Source of the DNA: Mycoplasmataceae bacterium
Lineage (GTDB): Bacteria > Bacillota_I > Bacilli_A > Mycoplasmatales > Mycoplasmoidaceae
Direction: 5' to 3'
Length of the DNA stretch: 24,232 bases
NCBI GenBank assembly: GCA_020024755.1
Contig: JAHHTH010000009.1
Coordinates: 1 to 24,232, forward strand
In this document: positions 8,690 through 18,371 of the stretch, piece after piece
Position numbering within the stretch: position 1 is the stretch's first letter
Layout: each line of letters starts with the position of its first letter
Notes under the pieces: model-generated
The model's database searches: none
What the model was told of the DNA's origin: nothing
What the model saw: only the letters and a program-made list of their open reading frames with translations
Position numbers and translations under genes: made by a program

Positions 8690-8906
8690 TGTTGTTATTA
8701 CGGGTTATTATAAATGTATTAAATCTAAAAATAGAGTTAGACCACAAAATAAAGATTATGTTGAAAAAAATAAAGTATATATTGTGCTAGAACGTTCTAA
8801 CAAAATTCTTGTTTTCACTAAAAAACAAAATCTATTAAAAATTAGCTTTGACCATTCTGAGTTTTATGATTATTTTAAATTAATACCAAATTATAAAGAA
8901 GGGTAA
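8676..8906 (+). CDS. Small basic hypothetical protein, 76 aa
   Basis: Begins within the end of the zinc-ribbon gene (ATGAAGAAAAGTAATG overlap), so it is probably translated by coupling. The product is mainly beta-strand by eye (NVVITGYYKCIKSKNRV, KVYIVLERSNKILVFTKK) and basic in its first half, which could suit a small barrel. No family recognised. Two bases separate it from the next gene. Confidence 0.65.
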   Translation: MKKSNVVITGYYKCIKSKNRVRPQNKDYVEKNKVYIVLERSNKILVFTKKQNLLKISFDHSEFYDYFKLIPNYKEG

Positions 8907-8908
8907 TT

Positions 8909-9118
8909 ATGAGTAAGATATATATTAGAGAATTAGATTTATCAATCAATCCAGATGATATAGTATTTAAGGATGAAACAAAAATTAATGATCATAAAAG
9001 CCTTATTCTGATAAAGCTTAAAGATGGTTCAGAACTCAACTATGAAGTAAATCGTAAAGAAAATTTTGATAGATTAGTTAATTTACTGGATATTGATGAT
9101 GAAAAGAAGAACAACTAG
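8909..9118 (+). CDS. Small acidic hypothetical protein, 69 aa
   Basis: Last gene of the maintenance operon, with GAAGGG upstream of its ATG. The product (YIRELDLSINPDDIVFKD, LILIKLKDGSELNYEVNRK) looks like a compact beta-rich fold with an acidic, lysine-rich end. Function unknown. Its last four bases overlap the converging gene on the other strand. Confidence 0.6.
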   Translation: MSKIYIRELDLSINPDDIVFKDETKINDHKSLILIKLKDGSELNYEVNRKENFDRLVNLLDIDDEKKNN

Positions 9119-9131
9119 CTCTTCTTTTTTG
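9103..9131. terminator. Bidirectional terminator of converging genes
   Basis: AAGAAGA and TCTTCTT flank a short loop with an A-run on one side and a T-run on the other, so each strand sees a hairpin followed by T residues. It spans the overlapping stops of the genes at 8909 and 9115. Confidence 0.55.
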
Positions 9132-9417
9132 ATATAGTGGCATTATATAGTTCTTTGAAATCATCAACATAAAATAGATCAACAGGGAACTTATATTTTT
9201 CAGATAAATAAACTAAAAAATTAGCATCAAAATTCTGTATTGATTTACAACAAGCATATACATCCATACGAGTGCCATACATTTCATTATATTGTTTTTG
9301 TTCATCAATTAAACTAATCTGCAATATACGTACAATATAGTCCAAATTATGTGATATTTTACTATTTATATATTTATCTACAGGGATAATTTTGTTCTTA
9401 TTCTGCTTTTTTGCCAT
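9115..9417 (-). CDS. Putative HTH-type protein, 100 aa
   Basis: A basic N-terminus (AKKQNKNKIIPVDKY) leads to a helical region whose second half, NFDANFLVYLSEKYKFPVDLFY, resembles the last helices of XRE-type helix-turn-helix domains (leucine, then a K-Y-F-P-V-D-L-F style ending). The resemblance is by eye only. It is alone on the minus strand between the maintenance operon and the replication region, so a regulator of either is plausible. No strong ribosome site is seen before its ATG. Confidence 0.6.
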   Translation of the reverse strand: MAKKQNKNKIIPVDKYINSKISHNLDYIVRILQISLIDEQKQYNEMYGTRMDVYACCKSIQNFDANFLVYLSEKYKFPVDLFYVDDFKELYNATISKKKS

Positions 9418-9540
9418 ATCTATGTTTTATAAGATTATAGCTATAAGATAATAGTCTAATTTATGCCTAACTTTTAGGTTTTGTGTAATCAAAAAAAAAA
9501 AAAATAGTTATATTTTAGACAATTTCCTTATAATTATAAT

Positions 9541-9650
9541 TGCGGATAGTAACTGGTCCGTGTAATAAAAAAAATATAATAGATAGCGAAAAAAAATTCA
9601 ATTAAGCGGGAACTTAATTGAATTGGTGTCGTATGACAGTAACTGGTATC
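9541..9650. promoter_or_regulatory. Inverted repeat and direct repeats: candidate oriT or initiator operator
   Basis: A perfect 12-bp inverted repeat AATTCAATTAAG / CTTAATTGAATT (9595-9606 and 9613-9624) surrounds the 6-base loop CGGGAA. Direct copies of AGTAACTGGT lie at 9548 and 9638, 90 bases apart, flanking it. TGTC-GTAT-GACA follows the repeat, and a TATAAT occurs at about 9575. The stretch 9418-9540 holds only an A-run and A+T-rich sequence. The set suits either a relaxase nick region or autoregulation of the initiator gene at 9697. Confidence 0.5.
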
Positions 9651-9696
9651 TTTATTATATCATTTTATTTTTTATTGCAATAAAAATTTAAAATTT

Positions 9697-10227
9697 ATGA
9701 ATAATCAAGCGAAGAACCACTTAAATAAAATTGATATAAAGTTAATAACTAGCACTCACTTTGATGCTAAAAAATATCAATATATCAACAAAAAAGGTGA
9801 ATCTGATTATTTATATGGCACTAAAAAATTAATTATAGCTAACTATATTATTGGTATTTGCAAATCTAATTTAAGATCTAATAAACCAAGAACATTTACA
9901 TTTAATACCATTGATTATGTTCTAGGTAATAATCAAAGTATCATCTTGTATAAACACATCCAAAAATTATTCCATGTTTCATTAGAGTACATTAGACAAG
10001 TAGTTAATGAATTAATCCAATTACAAGTTTTAACTCATGAAAAAATCGATGATCATTTATTGTGGGTATTTGCTTTAATCGATGAAGCTAAACAAATCTT
10101 TAACTTCTTATTTAATTGTAAACAAATAATACGAACTAAAAAACATCAAACAGTTAATATAGCTAATGATCAAGAAGAAGAAGAGGAACCACCACCAGAT
10201 AATGATCACGATAAGGTCAACTGATAA
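9697..10227 (+). CDS. Putative replication initiator, 176 aa
   Basis: The frame includes a terminal UGA-Trp just before TAA 10225-10227. Residues 10-140 look like a winged-helix initiator domain: conserved-looking KYQYINKKGESDYLYGTKK, a helix pair, and SLEYIRQVVNELIQLQVLTH as a candidate recognition helix. The C-terminus is low complexity and acidic (DQEEEEEPPPDNDHDK). I see no clear Rep family signature, so function rests on context: five iterons and an A+T-rich stretch lie directly downstream. No good Shine-Dalgarno precedes the ATG. An alternative is a transcriptional regulator of the transfer genes. Confidence 0.55.
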
Positions 10228-10285
10228 TCTAATTATCAATACAAACAAATAGCAAAGCTATTAATTTCTTATACTAACAAAACGG

Positions 10286-10318
10286 ACTTTTTAAAAATAA
10301 AATTAAAAAGTTTTTTTA
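10286..10318 (+). terminator. Terminator after the putative initiator gene
   Basis: ACTTTTTAA and TTAAAAAGT (9-bp stem, 8-base loop) are followed by a run of seven T residues. A smaller hairpin AATAGC-AAA-GCTATT lies upstream at 10248-10262. Confidence 0.65.
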
Positions 10319-10331
10319 TTGCCATTATAAA

Positions 10332-10440
10332 TTGGGGTATATCAAAAATTAAAGTTGGGGTATATCAATATACAATTTGGGGTATGTTCCAGAACAAACG
10401 TGTAAGTTGGGGTAACTAATATCTTCAAATTTGGGGTATA
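10332..10440 (+). repeat. Iteron array, five TTGGGGTA repeats
   Basis: Direct repeats of TTGGGGTA (mostly TTGGGGTATA) begin at 10332, 10355, 10377, 10407 and 10431, about two helical turns apart (22-30 bases). They are the only G-rich words in this stretch. Placement after the putative initiator gene and before an A+T-rich stretch makes an iteron-type theta replication origin the best reading. Confidence 0.75.
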
Positions 10441-10497
10441 AATTAAATTAATTAATATTAGCTGTTATATATATAAATTAATGATTAATATTAATAA
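10441..10497. other. A+T-rich DNA unwinding element candidate
   Basis: About 57 bases consisting almost only of A and T (repeated TTAATTAATATTA and ATATATATAAATTAATG words) adjoin the iterons, as a strand-opening element of an iteron origin would. Confidence 0.5.
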
Positions 10498-10770
10498 CTA
10501 ATTAAGTTTCTTTTTCTGCTTAAAATGTATGATTAAAAATATTACTCCAAAAACTAATGAACCCGAACAAGTTCCTATAAGAGCTAAATCACCACTTTTT
10601 TGAGAGTTGAAATAATAATTAGAATTTGAACCTATTACTATTAATAATGCAATGAATATAATGAAACAAACAACTGATAAAATCAAATATATTCATCTAT
10701 TTACTTTTTTAAGTAAATCTGATTTATTTTGTTTTGATTGAGTTTTATTAATATCTCTAGTTGATTTCAT
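10498..10770 (-). CDS. Small two-helix membrane protein, 90 aa
   Basis: Starts at ATG 10768-10770 inside the end of the relaxase gene (14-base overlap) and includes one UGA-Trp. A basic N-terminal segment of about 28 residues is followed by two membrane helices (SVVCFIIFIALLIVIG and a second ending VFGVIFLIIHF) and a lysine-rich end. Translational coupling to the relaxase suggests a role in transfer or in anchoring the relaxosome at the membrane. No family recognised. Confidence 0.65.
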
Positions 10771-12235
10771 ATTCAAGCCCTTTATCCTTTTCCATTTGTT
10801 TATGTACTTTATTTCAATAAACATCCATGTCATGATTTACTGACACAGAAAAAGCTTTAATTGCTTTTGATAAGCTATGCATATTCATAGATCTATTAAC
10901 TTCGTTTAAATCTATTCCTATTTTGTTAAATGAACTATTAAATGTTTTGTGAATATTTGGAGCTTGTGCTTCAATAATCTTTTTTTCTATTTTATTCATT
11001 GTTAGATCATGATTATATTTATCATTAGCTATTTGTTTAAAATTAACCTTTTCCATAATATTAATTTCATCGCCAATACCTTTAATATGTTTAATTAATT
11101 TATTACCTAAATCTTTATATAAAGAATCAACTTGCATTTGTTTTTGCTGATTAATATACTTAGTAAATTCTTTAATAGTTTTATCTGGCTTTGTTTCAAT
11201 ACCAGTTCTAATATCTTTATTAGTTCAATGAGATTTAGTAATTAATCTATCAAAATAATCATCATATGTTCGTTCTACAATGTTTTTAAACATGTCCATA
11301 GGCATTTTATTGAATTCACATACTTTATCGCTTAAATTATCTATTTTAGCTTTTAGTACTTCAGGTAATTGTTGATAATTAATTCTACCTTTACCATTAT
11401 TGTAGTTATATAAATCTTTATGAATTTCTTTAATATCTTTAACAATAGCTTTTTCTTGATCCAATGTTTTATTGTATTCTTTAATCATATTAAGCTTAGT
11501 ATCATAAATTGGTTGAAATAATATTGATAAATTGTTAACTAGCTTGTTCATTTCCAAATTAATCTTTACAAAAGTATCTGGTTTTAATTTACCCTTTAGT
11601 ACTAGTTCTTGATCTAGAATGTTTTTAGGCTGATAAAAGGTCATGTGTAAATGATGATGATTTGTATTTGTATGAAAAGCTGCTTTATATGTAAATGTAT
11701 CTCTATCTAAATTATTATGTTTCATAATAGTTTCAAAAGCTTTTTTAGCTATGATTGCTTGGTTTGATTCTAAATCATATTCTGTAGAACTAATTTCATC
11801 AAATGATATAACACAGTGTCAAGCTATTGATTGAGGATGGGCTTCTAATAATTCATCTTTTTGTTTTATTAATGTTGGATTTACTTCTTCTATGTTATAG
11901 TTAGCTAAATTAGATTCTTTAATAATTAATCCTTGTGATTTATCTGGATTTTCCATATATTTGTTGATGTTATATGAATTTTCTTGTTCTGATTTTTTTT
12001 CTCATCAATCAATTCTTTGATCATAATTAGATTTAGCTAGTTGATCATTTACTTTATTGATTTGTTCGAATGTCATATTTTCATCAGGAATTAATTTTTC
12101 CATTTTACGAGTTATATATGTATTAAAATTAGCAGCAGATTTATTAGTTGATGTCGATGTATAAAAATCATGATCCTTTGAACCAGGCTGTGCAAATTTG
12201 ATATTAAAAATACATCTTACTGCTCTCTTTTCCAT
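10757..12235 (-). CDS. Relaxase (MobA/VirD2-like), 492 aa
   Basis: Continuous from ATG 12233-12235, behind AAGGATAA, through several UGA-Trp codons to TAG 10757-10759. The key evidence is the metal-binding relaxase motif near residues 188-197: H-T-N-T-N-H-H-H-L-H, matching the H...HxH pattern of the Relaxase/Mobilisation family. The candidate catalytic Tyr should lie in the first 130 residues; several Tyr are present and I cannot choose one. The C-terminal 250 residues are helical and coiled-coil-like. It should nick oriT, stay covalently bound to the 5' end and be passed to the coupling protein encoded just upstream. Confidence 0.85.
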
Positions 12236-12244
12236 TACTTATCC

Positions 12245-14620
12245 TTAAAAATCAAATAAATTATCTGATTTAGATTTATTGTTAGCTTTCTTATTTGGTT
12301 GGTTATTTGTTTTTTTAATAGAATCAACATGTTGTTCTATTTTTTTCTTAGACTCTTGTTGTTTTTTAATTTGTGGATCTGGTTGTTGCTGTTTAGCTTG
12401 CTGAGCTAATTCATCTCAAAGATTTGTTTTAGTATTATTAGTAGAATTTTCTTTAACTCTATTTTTAGAGTTAGAATTAGAGTTATTTTTAGAGATATTT
12501 TTAGAGTTATCAATATTCTCTAGATTATCTAAATCAATTAAACCATTATCTAGCTTAGATTCTAGTTCATCTAAAGCAGATGTTTTTTTACTTGGTTTTT
12601 GTTCTTTATTAGTATCTGGTTTATTTTTATTAGGTTCTAATTGAGCATCATAAATATCAATATGATTATTGATAATTCAGTTTTTAGCAGATTTTAAATC
12701 TACATGTGGTCAATATTGTTCATAGTTATTATTATCAAATTCATCTCCATATATTTTTCAAGCTGGTCAAGTTCTTAAATTAAGAATTGGTTTTTCATTA
12801 TTTAGAATTAAGTGGATTGAATCAGGTTTTTTTAATCTTAGATCTGACATTCTTAAAATTTTACGTTCAGATTCACCTTGAGTATTAGATATTGAACTAT
12901 TTTTAGATGTTTCAGATTCACTTTTACCTTTCGAATATGTTTTTTCTTCATATGTTCCTAAAGCATCAATAATATCTTGATTTGTAGTAGTTTCATTGTT
13001 AGCAACATAGATTGTACCTTGTGTTGCAGCTAATAAAGCAGTACCTTCATCTTTACCATAAGTGTGGTAAACAGCTGATTTGGATTGAATGGTTAACATT
13101 GTTCAAACATTTCTACCCCCACCGGCTAGAATTGCTGATCTAATAGTGTTCATAGCAGCTAGGTTATTAAATTCTTCTAATATTCTTAATACTGGCCTTG
13201 GTGATTTACCACCATTATGTTGATATTGTTTGTCTATTTTTTGCACCATAAAAGTGTATAAAGAATCTAAGAATGCAGTAGCTAAAGCATCTTTTGATTT
13301 ATCTTCATCAGGCGTTACTACAAAAATAGCTAATGGTTTTTCCAAGAAATGATCATAATCAAAATCATTTTTAAGTGATAATACCTTGAATGCTTCATCA
13401 TTTAAGTGCATTAAACCTTTAGTAATAGCTTTTTGATAGAATTGATATTGCTTTTCGTCAGTTAAACATTGATTTAAATGGTCCATTGAATAATTTAGAG
13501 GTTGTTTTTTAAGTTTTTCATCTAGTTCAGCTTGACTAGCATTATTCTTAAGCATGTAGTTATATGATTCTCTTCAATCCTTTTCAAGGGATTTCTTGTG
13601 TTTTAAGATAGAAGTAACTTCTTCACGACTAAATTCATTACATGATTTAAATAGTGAAGGTAAGTTGAAGTAATTATCTACTATTTCACCAGTTAGATCA
13701 TAATGTTTTTCAATTTCTTCTAAATATAAAGTAGCAAAAGCTAAGAATAGCTCTTTCCCTTGGGTTGCAAAATATCTTTCTGTATCATCACCTTTACCAC
13801 TTGGGACAATTAACATTGTAATAATAGTATCTAATTCAGTTAAACAACTGTTTCTGGCCTTTAAAGCAACTTCTTCGTTTTTAGATTTATTAATTAAGTA
13901 TTCTTTGAATTTAACAAAAGCTGAGCTTAAGAAGTTGAAATAGTTAGAAACATTAGGGTCTTTGATATTAAAAATAAAAACATCATATTGATTATCCTTA
14001 AGAATTTTAGTGGTTAATCTACATAATTCCATTTTTGGATCAGTAATAAACATGATTGGTTTTACTTTAGATTTAGCATTAGCAACAATTGTAGTTAATA
14101 TAATTTGTTGAGTTTTACCACTTCTGGGAGTACCTAAAAGGTTGATACAAGAATTTGGCATCATTCTATAAACAACTTTATTTTTAGTATTATCATCTTC
14201 ATTAGTGATGGTTTTTAGTCCCTTAACACCTACTAATGAATTGGTTCTTTTAACTTTTTTATAGCTTTTATCATCTAAAATTTTTGATTCTACGACTCAA
14301 CCTCAAGCTTTAGAATCAGTAGAAAGTATGAATTTTTTTGATTTATCGAACTTAGAATAATCTCAAAAATGGTTATCAATATTCTTTTTTTTATCTGGAA
14401 AAAGTCAATCTTTAAGTTTGAAAAAATAAAGTAATAGATACCCAACGGACCCAATCAATCCAAATAATCATATCCAAACATCAGCCAAACTAGATCCATA
14501 GTTTGGATAGATATTTAGCAATGTAGCAAAGGCAGCGCCAACAAAGACAAAGACAAAATAGCTTAGTACTGCGCCACCAAATATCACAAGTTCTTTTTTA
14601 GATTTATTTATTTTAGTCAT
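12245..14620 (-). CDS. traG: VirD4/TraG-type coupling protein, 791 aa
   Basis: Two N-terminal membrane helices (about residues 11-37 and 53-72, the second ending GSVGYLLLYFF) precede the ATPase. Walker A is GTPRSGKT at about 163-170, Walker B is ILEEFNNL at about 480-487, and the ILAGGGRN and TIQS segments fit the RecA-like core of TraG/TraD/VirD4 proteins. Residues beyond 620 form a low-complexity tail rich in Asn, Gln and Lys. ATG 14618-14620 follows GAGG. It brings the relaxase-DNA complex to the secretion channel. The relaxase gene starts nine bases after its stop, and a divergent operon encodes the channel. Phased AGAG repeats lie within its tail-coding part. Confidence 0.92.
12467..12506 (+). 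repeat. Phased AGAG repeats, array 3, inside traG
   Basis: AGAG starts at 12467, 12479, 12491 and 12503, again exactly 12 bases apart and with the same AGAGTT/AGAGAT words as arrays 1 and 2. The matching protein stretch in the traG tail is a degenerate Asn/Ser/Lys repeat, so protein sequence constraint appears weak. This may be a third binding site for the RHH partition protein. Confidence 0.6.
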
Positions 14621-14858
14621 AAGGCCTCTTCCACAATATTATATTCTCTATTCCTGCGGAATATAGAAAAAATTTTAAGCAAGATAAGAGTTTTTGTTCC
14701 CAAAAAATTTCACATACAAGTATGTGTTTTGTTCCCAAAAACCATTTTTAGTGTACAAAAAATACTTGTTTGTACACTAAAAAATGTCAAAAATTATCAT
14801 TTTTGATAGAATTAGTATGTAAAACCTGATGGTTTTCAAGCTTATAAGGAGGTATTAA
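14621..14858. promoter_or_regulatory. Divergent promoter/operator region between traG and the secretion operon
   Basis: Contains a 15-bp perfect inverted repeat TTTTTAGTGTACAAA / TTTGTACACTAAAAA (14745-14759, 14769-14783), a palindrome CACATAC-AA-GTATGTG (14711-14726), direct repeats TTTGTTCCCAAAAA at 14693 and 14728, and ATTCC-TGC-GGAAT near 14650. Minus-strand TATAAT lies near 14637-14642, serving traG. On the plus strand a hairpin CAAAAAT-TATC-ATTTTTG ends in an extended -10 region with TAGAAT at 14807-14812, serving the secretion operon. Expect coordinated repression of both transfer operons; an oriT is also possible. Confidence 0.6.
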
Positions 14859-15227
14859 ATGTTTGGAAGTGAAAGTAATATTTGAGGAAAAATTGCTAGT
14901 GTAGCTGGTGAAGCAGTAGCTAACCAAGCCATCACTATTATGAACGTAGTTTTTACCGTATTTGCTATTATCGGAGTTATTGGAGGTATTGTTGCTTTAG
15001 GTTCACATTGAATCAAAAATCTACATGCAGAAGCCGATGAAAAGGAAAGTATGTCTAAGAAAACTAAAACAATTGTTTTCTCAATGTTCGGTCTAATGGG
15101 TCTATCTTTAATAGGTACTATCATTATCAATGTAGGTGATTCAGCTTTTAAACCAGCTGAAACTACTGGACAAGCTAAACAAGCACTTGAATATATGATC
15201 TACGATTTAACTCATATCTGAGGTTAA
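14859..15227 (+). CDS. Small two-helix membrane protein, VirB2/pilin-like, 122 aa
   Basis: ATG 14859 follows a strong AAGGAGG; four UGA-Trp codons hide this gene from standard-code reading. The protein has a short soluble N-terminus, a first membrane helix (VVFTVFAIIGVIGGIVAL), a basic/acidic loop of about 25 residues, and a second helix (FSMFGLMGLSLIGTIIIN). Size, two-helix plan and first place in the secretion operon resemble VirB2/TrbC pilin-type or small conjugation membrane proteins of Gram-positive-like systems. Sequence identity to those families is not established. Confidence 0.65.
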
Positions 15228-15229
15228 TC

Positions 15230-17032
15230 ATGATTTTGGATATTGCAGAGAGTATATTTCAAGTCTTTTTACAGATTATCTATGTGGTATTTGTTAAAGG
15301 GATGTTAGTCCTTTTAAATGCCTTATACCAAGTTTTTAACTTTTTTACTGGTGGTAACTTCATCAATCAAATGATGGGAGTTAGTGCTGATGGGTCATTC
15401 ATTATAGATTGACATTCACCACTAGCTATAATGTTCATGACAACATTAACGGTAGGTGTATTGTTGTTAATCATAATGATAGGACTTAGTTTTACGCATA
15501 ATCTTCTTTCAACTAGAGAAGAAAAGCAAAAAAGCTATTTTTCTAATAAATTAAAATATGTATTTTACTTTATAGGGGCTGTTATATTTGTACCAATGGC
15601 ATTTTTAATGCTTAATGCTGTAACATCAATCCTTGCATCAGTTTTAGGGGTATCAACATCTTTAAGACTCGATAGTACCATGGTTACTAATGTAAAGGAT
15701 AATTTAATCCCTATGGTAAATAATTTAGGTGATTTAGATAGTTTACAAATTAATGGTTTCCAAGTAAATGCTTATCTAGATGAGCTTAATAAGAATATCA
15801 TTGCACAAAATAAGGTAGCTGTCGATGCTGGGGATGGTGCTTTAAGTAATAAATTACTTATTGCATCTGACTTAATTCAAAAATGTAAAGATGGTTTATT
15901 AACATTAACATCTACTAAAAATGAATTACTAACCTTATTAAATTCTTTATCACCAGATAAAGTGGATGTAGCAGCCGGTGATAAAATGGGTGAATTAATG
16001 GCTGCTATGGATCAAGTTAATAATAGTTTTATGAATCTTTATGATTCATTAACATATATTAATAGTAAATATGAAACTACTATGTCGCCTGAACTTAGAC
16101 AATCAATTCTAGGTTTCACATCTTCATTTACTGATACATCTAATGGTCTTGGTCTTTACTTTGGTTCTGATGCCTTAATTACTAAAATTATTAATGGTAA
16201 GGGTAGTGAAGTTATGGGATTAGCTAATTTAAGATCTTATGTAATTGGATATAAAGATTTTGATTTAGTACTACAAATCTACCGTCTAGCGACTGGAAAT
16301 GATTATTCAACTGATTGAAGAGCTGTCCCTAGATTTGTACATGTTGATACATTAGTAGTTGGAATCTTAGCTTCATTAATTAGCGTAATCATTATTGCAC
16401 TATATACTATCTACGTGGTTAAACGTGTATTCATAATTGCTATTTACTTTGTAATGAGTCCAATTATGATTGCAACAGGTGTTAAAGATGATGGTTATAA
16501 AGCTAGTGCCTTTGCTAAAACATTAATTGTTAAGTTTAGTTCAATTATGTTTATTACTATTGGAATGCAAGTAGCTATGCTTCTTACATCTGGATCATAT
16601 GGATTAAATCAATTAATCAATCAATGAGATACAACTAGATTTAACAAGATGGTGGCTAATATCGTATTAATAGTAGGTGGTTTATTAGCTGGCTACACTA
16701 CCACTGGAGCAATCAGCAAAATGTTAGGCGATGATGGTTCAGTAATGGAATCAATCCAAGATGCTATGTTGTTAACACGTGGTATGAGTTTAGCAGCTGC
16801 ACCTATTATGATGGTTAAAGATGCTGGTGCTGCGGCACTCTCTATTGCTTCTAAACATGGATCAAGTATGTTACCAATCACTAAAGCTCAAAGAGCTTCA
16901 GTATATGGTAGTAGATCTAGACAATTACAAGGTTTAGGTATAGGACAATTTGAAGCTAACCAAGCTGCTAAATCTTATAGAACATTTACTAAATGTAGAA
17001 ATAGTTGTTTAAGAAAAGGAGGAAGTAAATAA
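15230..17032 (+). CDS. Polytopic VirB6/TrbL-like channel protein, 600 aa
   Basis: One frame, through three UGA-Trp codons. Membrane helices occur near the N-terminus (ESIFQVFLQIIYVVFVKG), at about 68-90 and 105-135, then a soluble loop of about 250 residues, followed by at least three helices in the C-terminal third (VGILASLISVIIIALYTI, VFIIAIYFVMSPIMIA). The C-terminus is basic. The plan of a multi-helix protein upstream of VirB3/VirB4 matches VirB6/TrbL/PrgH-type inner-membrane channel components. Its stop overlaps the next start (TAATG). Confidence 0.7.
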
Positions 17033-18369
17033 TGTTTAATGTAATTCCAAACCCTCCAAAATTCTCTAAGAAGATAATATTTAATCTAAAGTCATTACTA
17101 GTATCAATGAGTGATTTAATTTGATTTTGTGTAATTACAGCTATATTGATTCCAATTATTGTTAGTGTAAAAATAGTTGGATTACAAATTGGATTAGCTG
17201 TTACATATATCTTCTTAGAAATGATTATTCTTTGAAGATGAGATGGTGTCTGATTAAGAGATCTTATTTGAGTTATGATTAAAAGTGCCTTTATTAAAAG
17301 AAGATACATAAACAAGGATGCACAATTATTAACTCATATTGGTAAATATACTAATGGTTTTATTAAAAAAGATAATAAGTATTCTAAATACTATGTGATC
17401 AACTCTACAGATATATCATTACTACGTGATGAAGAAATTAATAATAGAGTAGAAGCACTAAATAATTTCTTTATGTTTAATGAAAATATAGAGTTTACAT
17501 TATTTAGCTTTGATAAAACAATTAATGTAGATGAAGATTTAGATAATATTGCTAGTCAACAAGACGATGGCAATAGAATATATGAATTATTGTATTTTGA
17601 TAAGTTCCAACAAATGCAATCCATTGAATTAGATAATCTATCACAAAAATATTACATGCTTAAAATTACATCTACATCTAGAAATAATGTAGATAAGGCA
17701 GCTAGTATAGCTAATGATAGATTATTAAGAGCAGATATTACATTAACAGATGCAACTGTAGAAGATATACAGAACTTGTATCAAAAGCTATATGGTAAAA
17801 AAATTAATGCTAATAGATTTAATGATGATCAATCTAAAAACATATATACTAAGGTGCAACAAATAGAGTTTAAATCTAGCTATTACAAAATTTACTACAA
17901 GGATAGTAAAGCAGATGAAAAAGCAACAAAGAAGCTATATCGTATTCTTTCTGTTAGAAATACTCCTAAATATGCTGACTTCCAATGATTAAATACATTG
18001 TTTAATATTGAAGGTGTAACAACCATTAATCCATTAAAGATGAATTCAATTAAAGAAGCAAAGCAATATATTAATTCAACTACTAGATTTTTAAGATTGA
18101 AATACGACAATCAAAACAAGTCGGACTTAGTAGAAGAAAGTCAAACATTATCTTATTATGAACAAATGGGTGAAACTGCACAATGAATTTCTAATGGTAA
18201 CTCAGGTTTAGTTAACTCTAAGATGTTTTTAATAGTACAAGCTGATAAAAAGAAAGAGCTTGATAAGCAAGTTGGTATGGTACGTGAAATTTGTAGTAGT
18301 AATAAAATAAAACTTGATACTCTAAAATTCTTACAATTAGATGCCTTCAAAGAAGTAGCAAAGGATTAA
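17032..18369 (+). CDS. VirB3-like membrane segment joined to a VirB4 N-terminal-like domain, 445 aa
   Basis: GGAGG precedes the overlapping TAATG start. Two membrane helices (about residues 27-50 and 52-70) are followed by a Trp-rich basic turn, as in PrgI/VirB3-type proteins. A soluble domain follows, with LDNLSQKYYMLKITSTSR and a later helical DATVEDIQNLYQKLYG, typical in style of the VirB4 N-terminal region. There is no Walker motif. The next gene encodes the missing ATPase domain. The most economical reading is a VirB4 split in two, with its N-terminal half fused to a VirB3-like anchor. Confidence 0.65.
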
Positions 18370-18371
18370 AT

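Noticed and set aside
12245..14620. Apparent frameshifts or pseudogene fragments in traG, the relaxase and the secretion genes
   Set aside because: All breaks are UGA codons in one unchanged frame; reading UGA as Trp restores full-length proteins with intact motifs.
14855..15130. 91-aa minus-strand frame at the start of the secretion operon
   Set aside because: The plus strand holds a 122-aa two-helix protein with AAGGAGG and UGA-Trp codons; the minus frame is its shadow.
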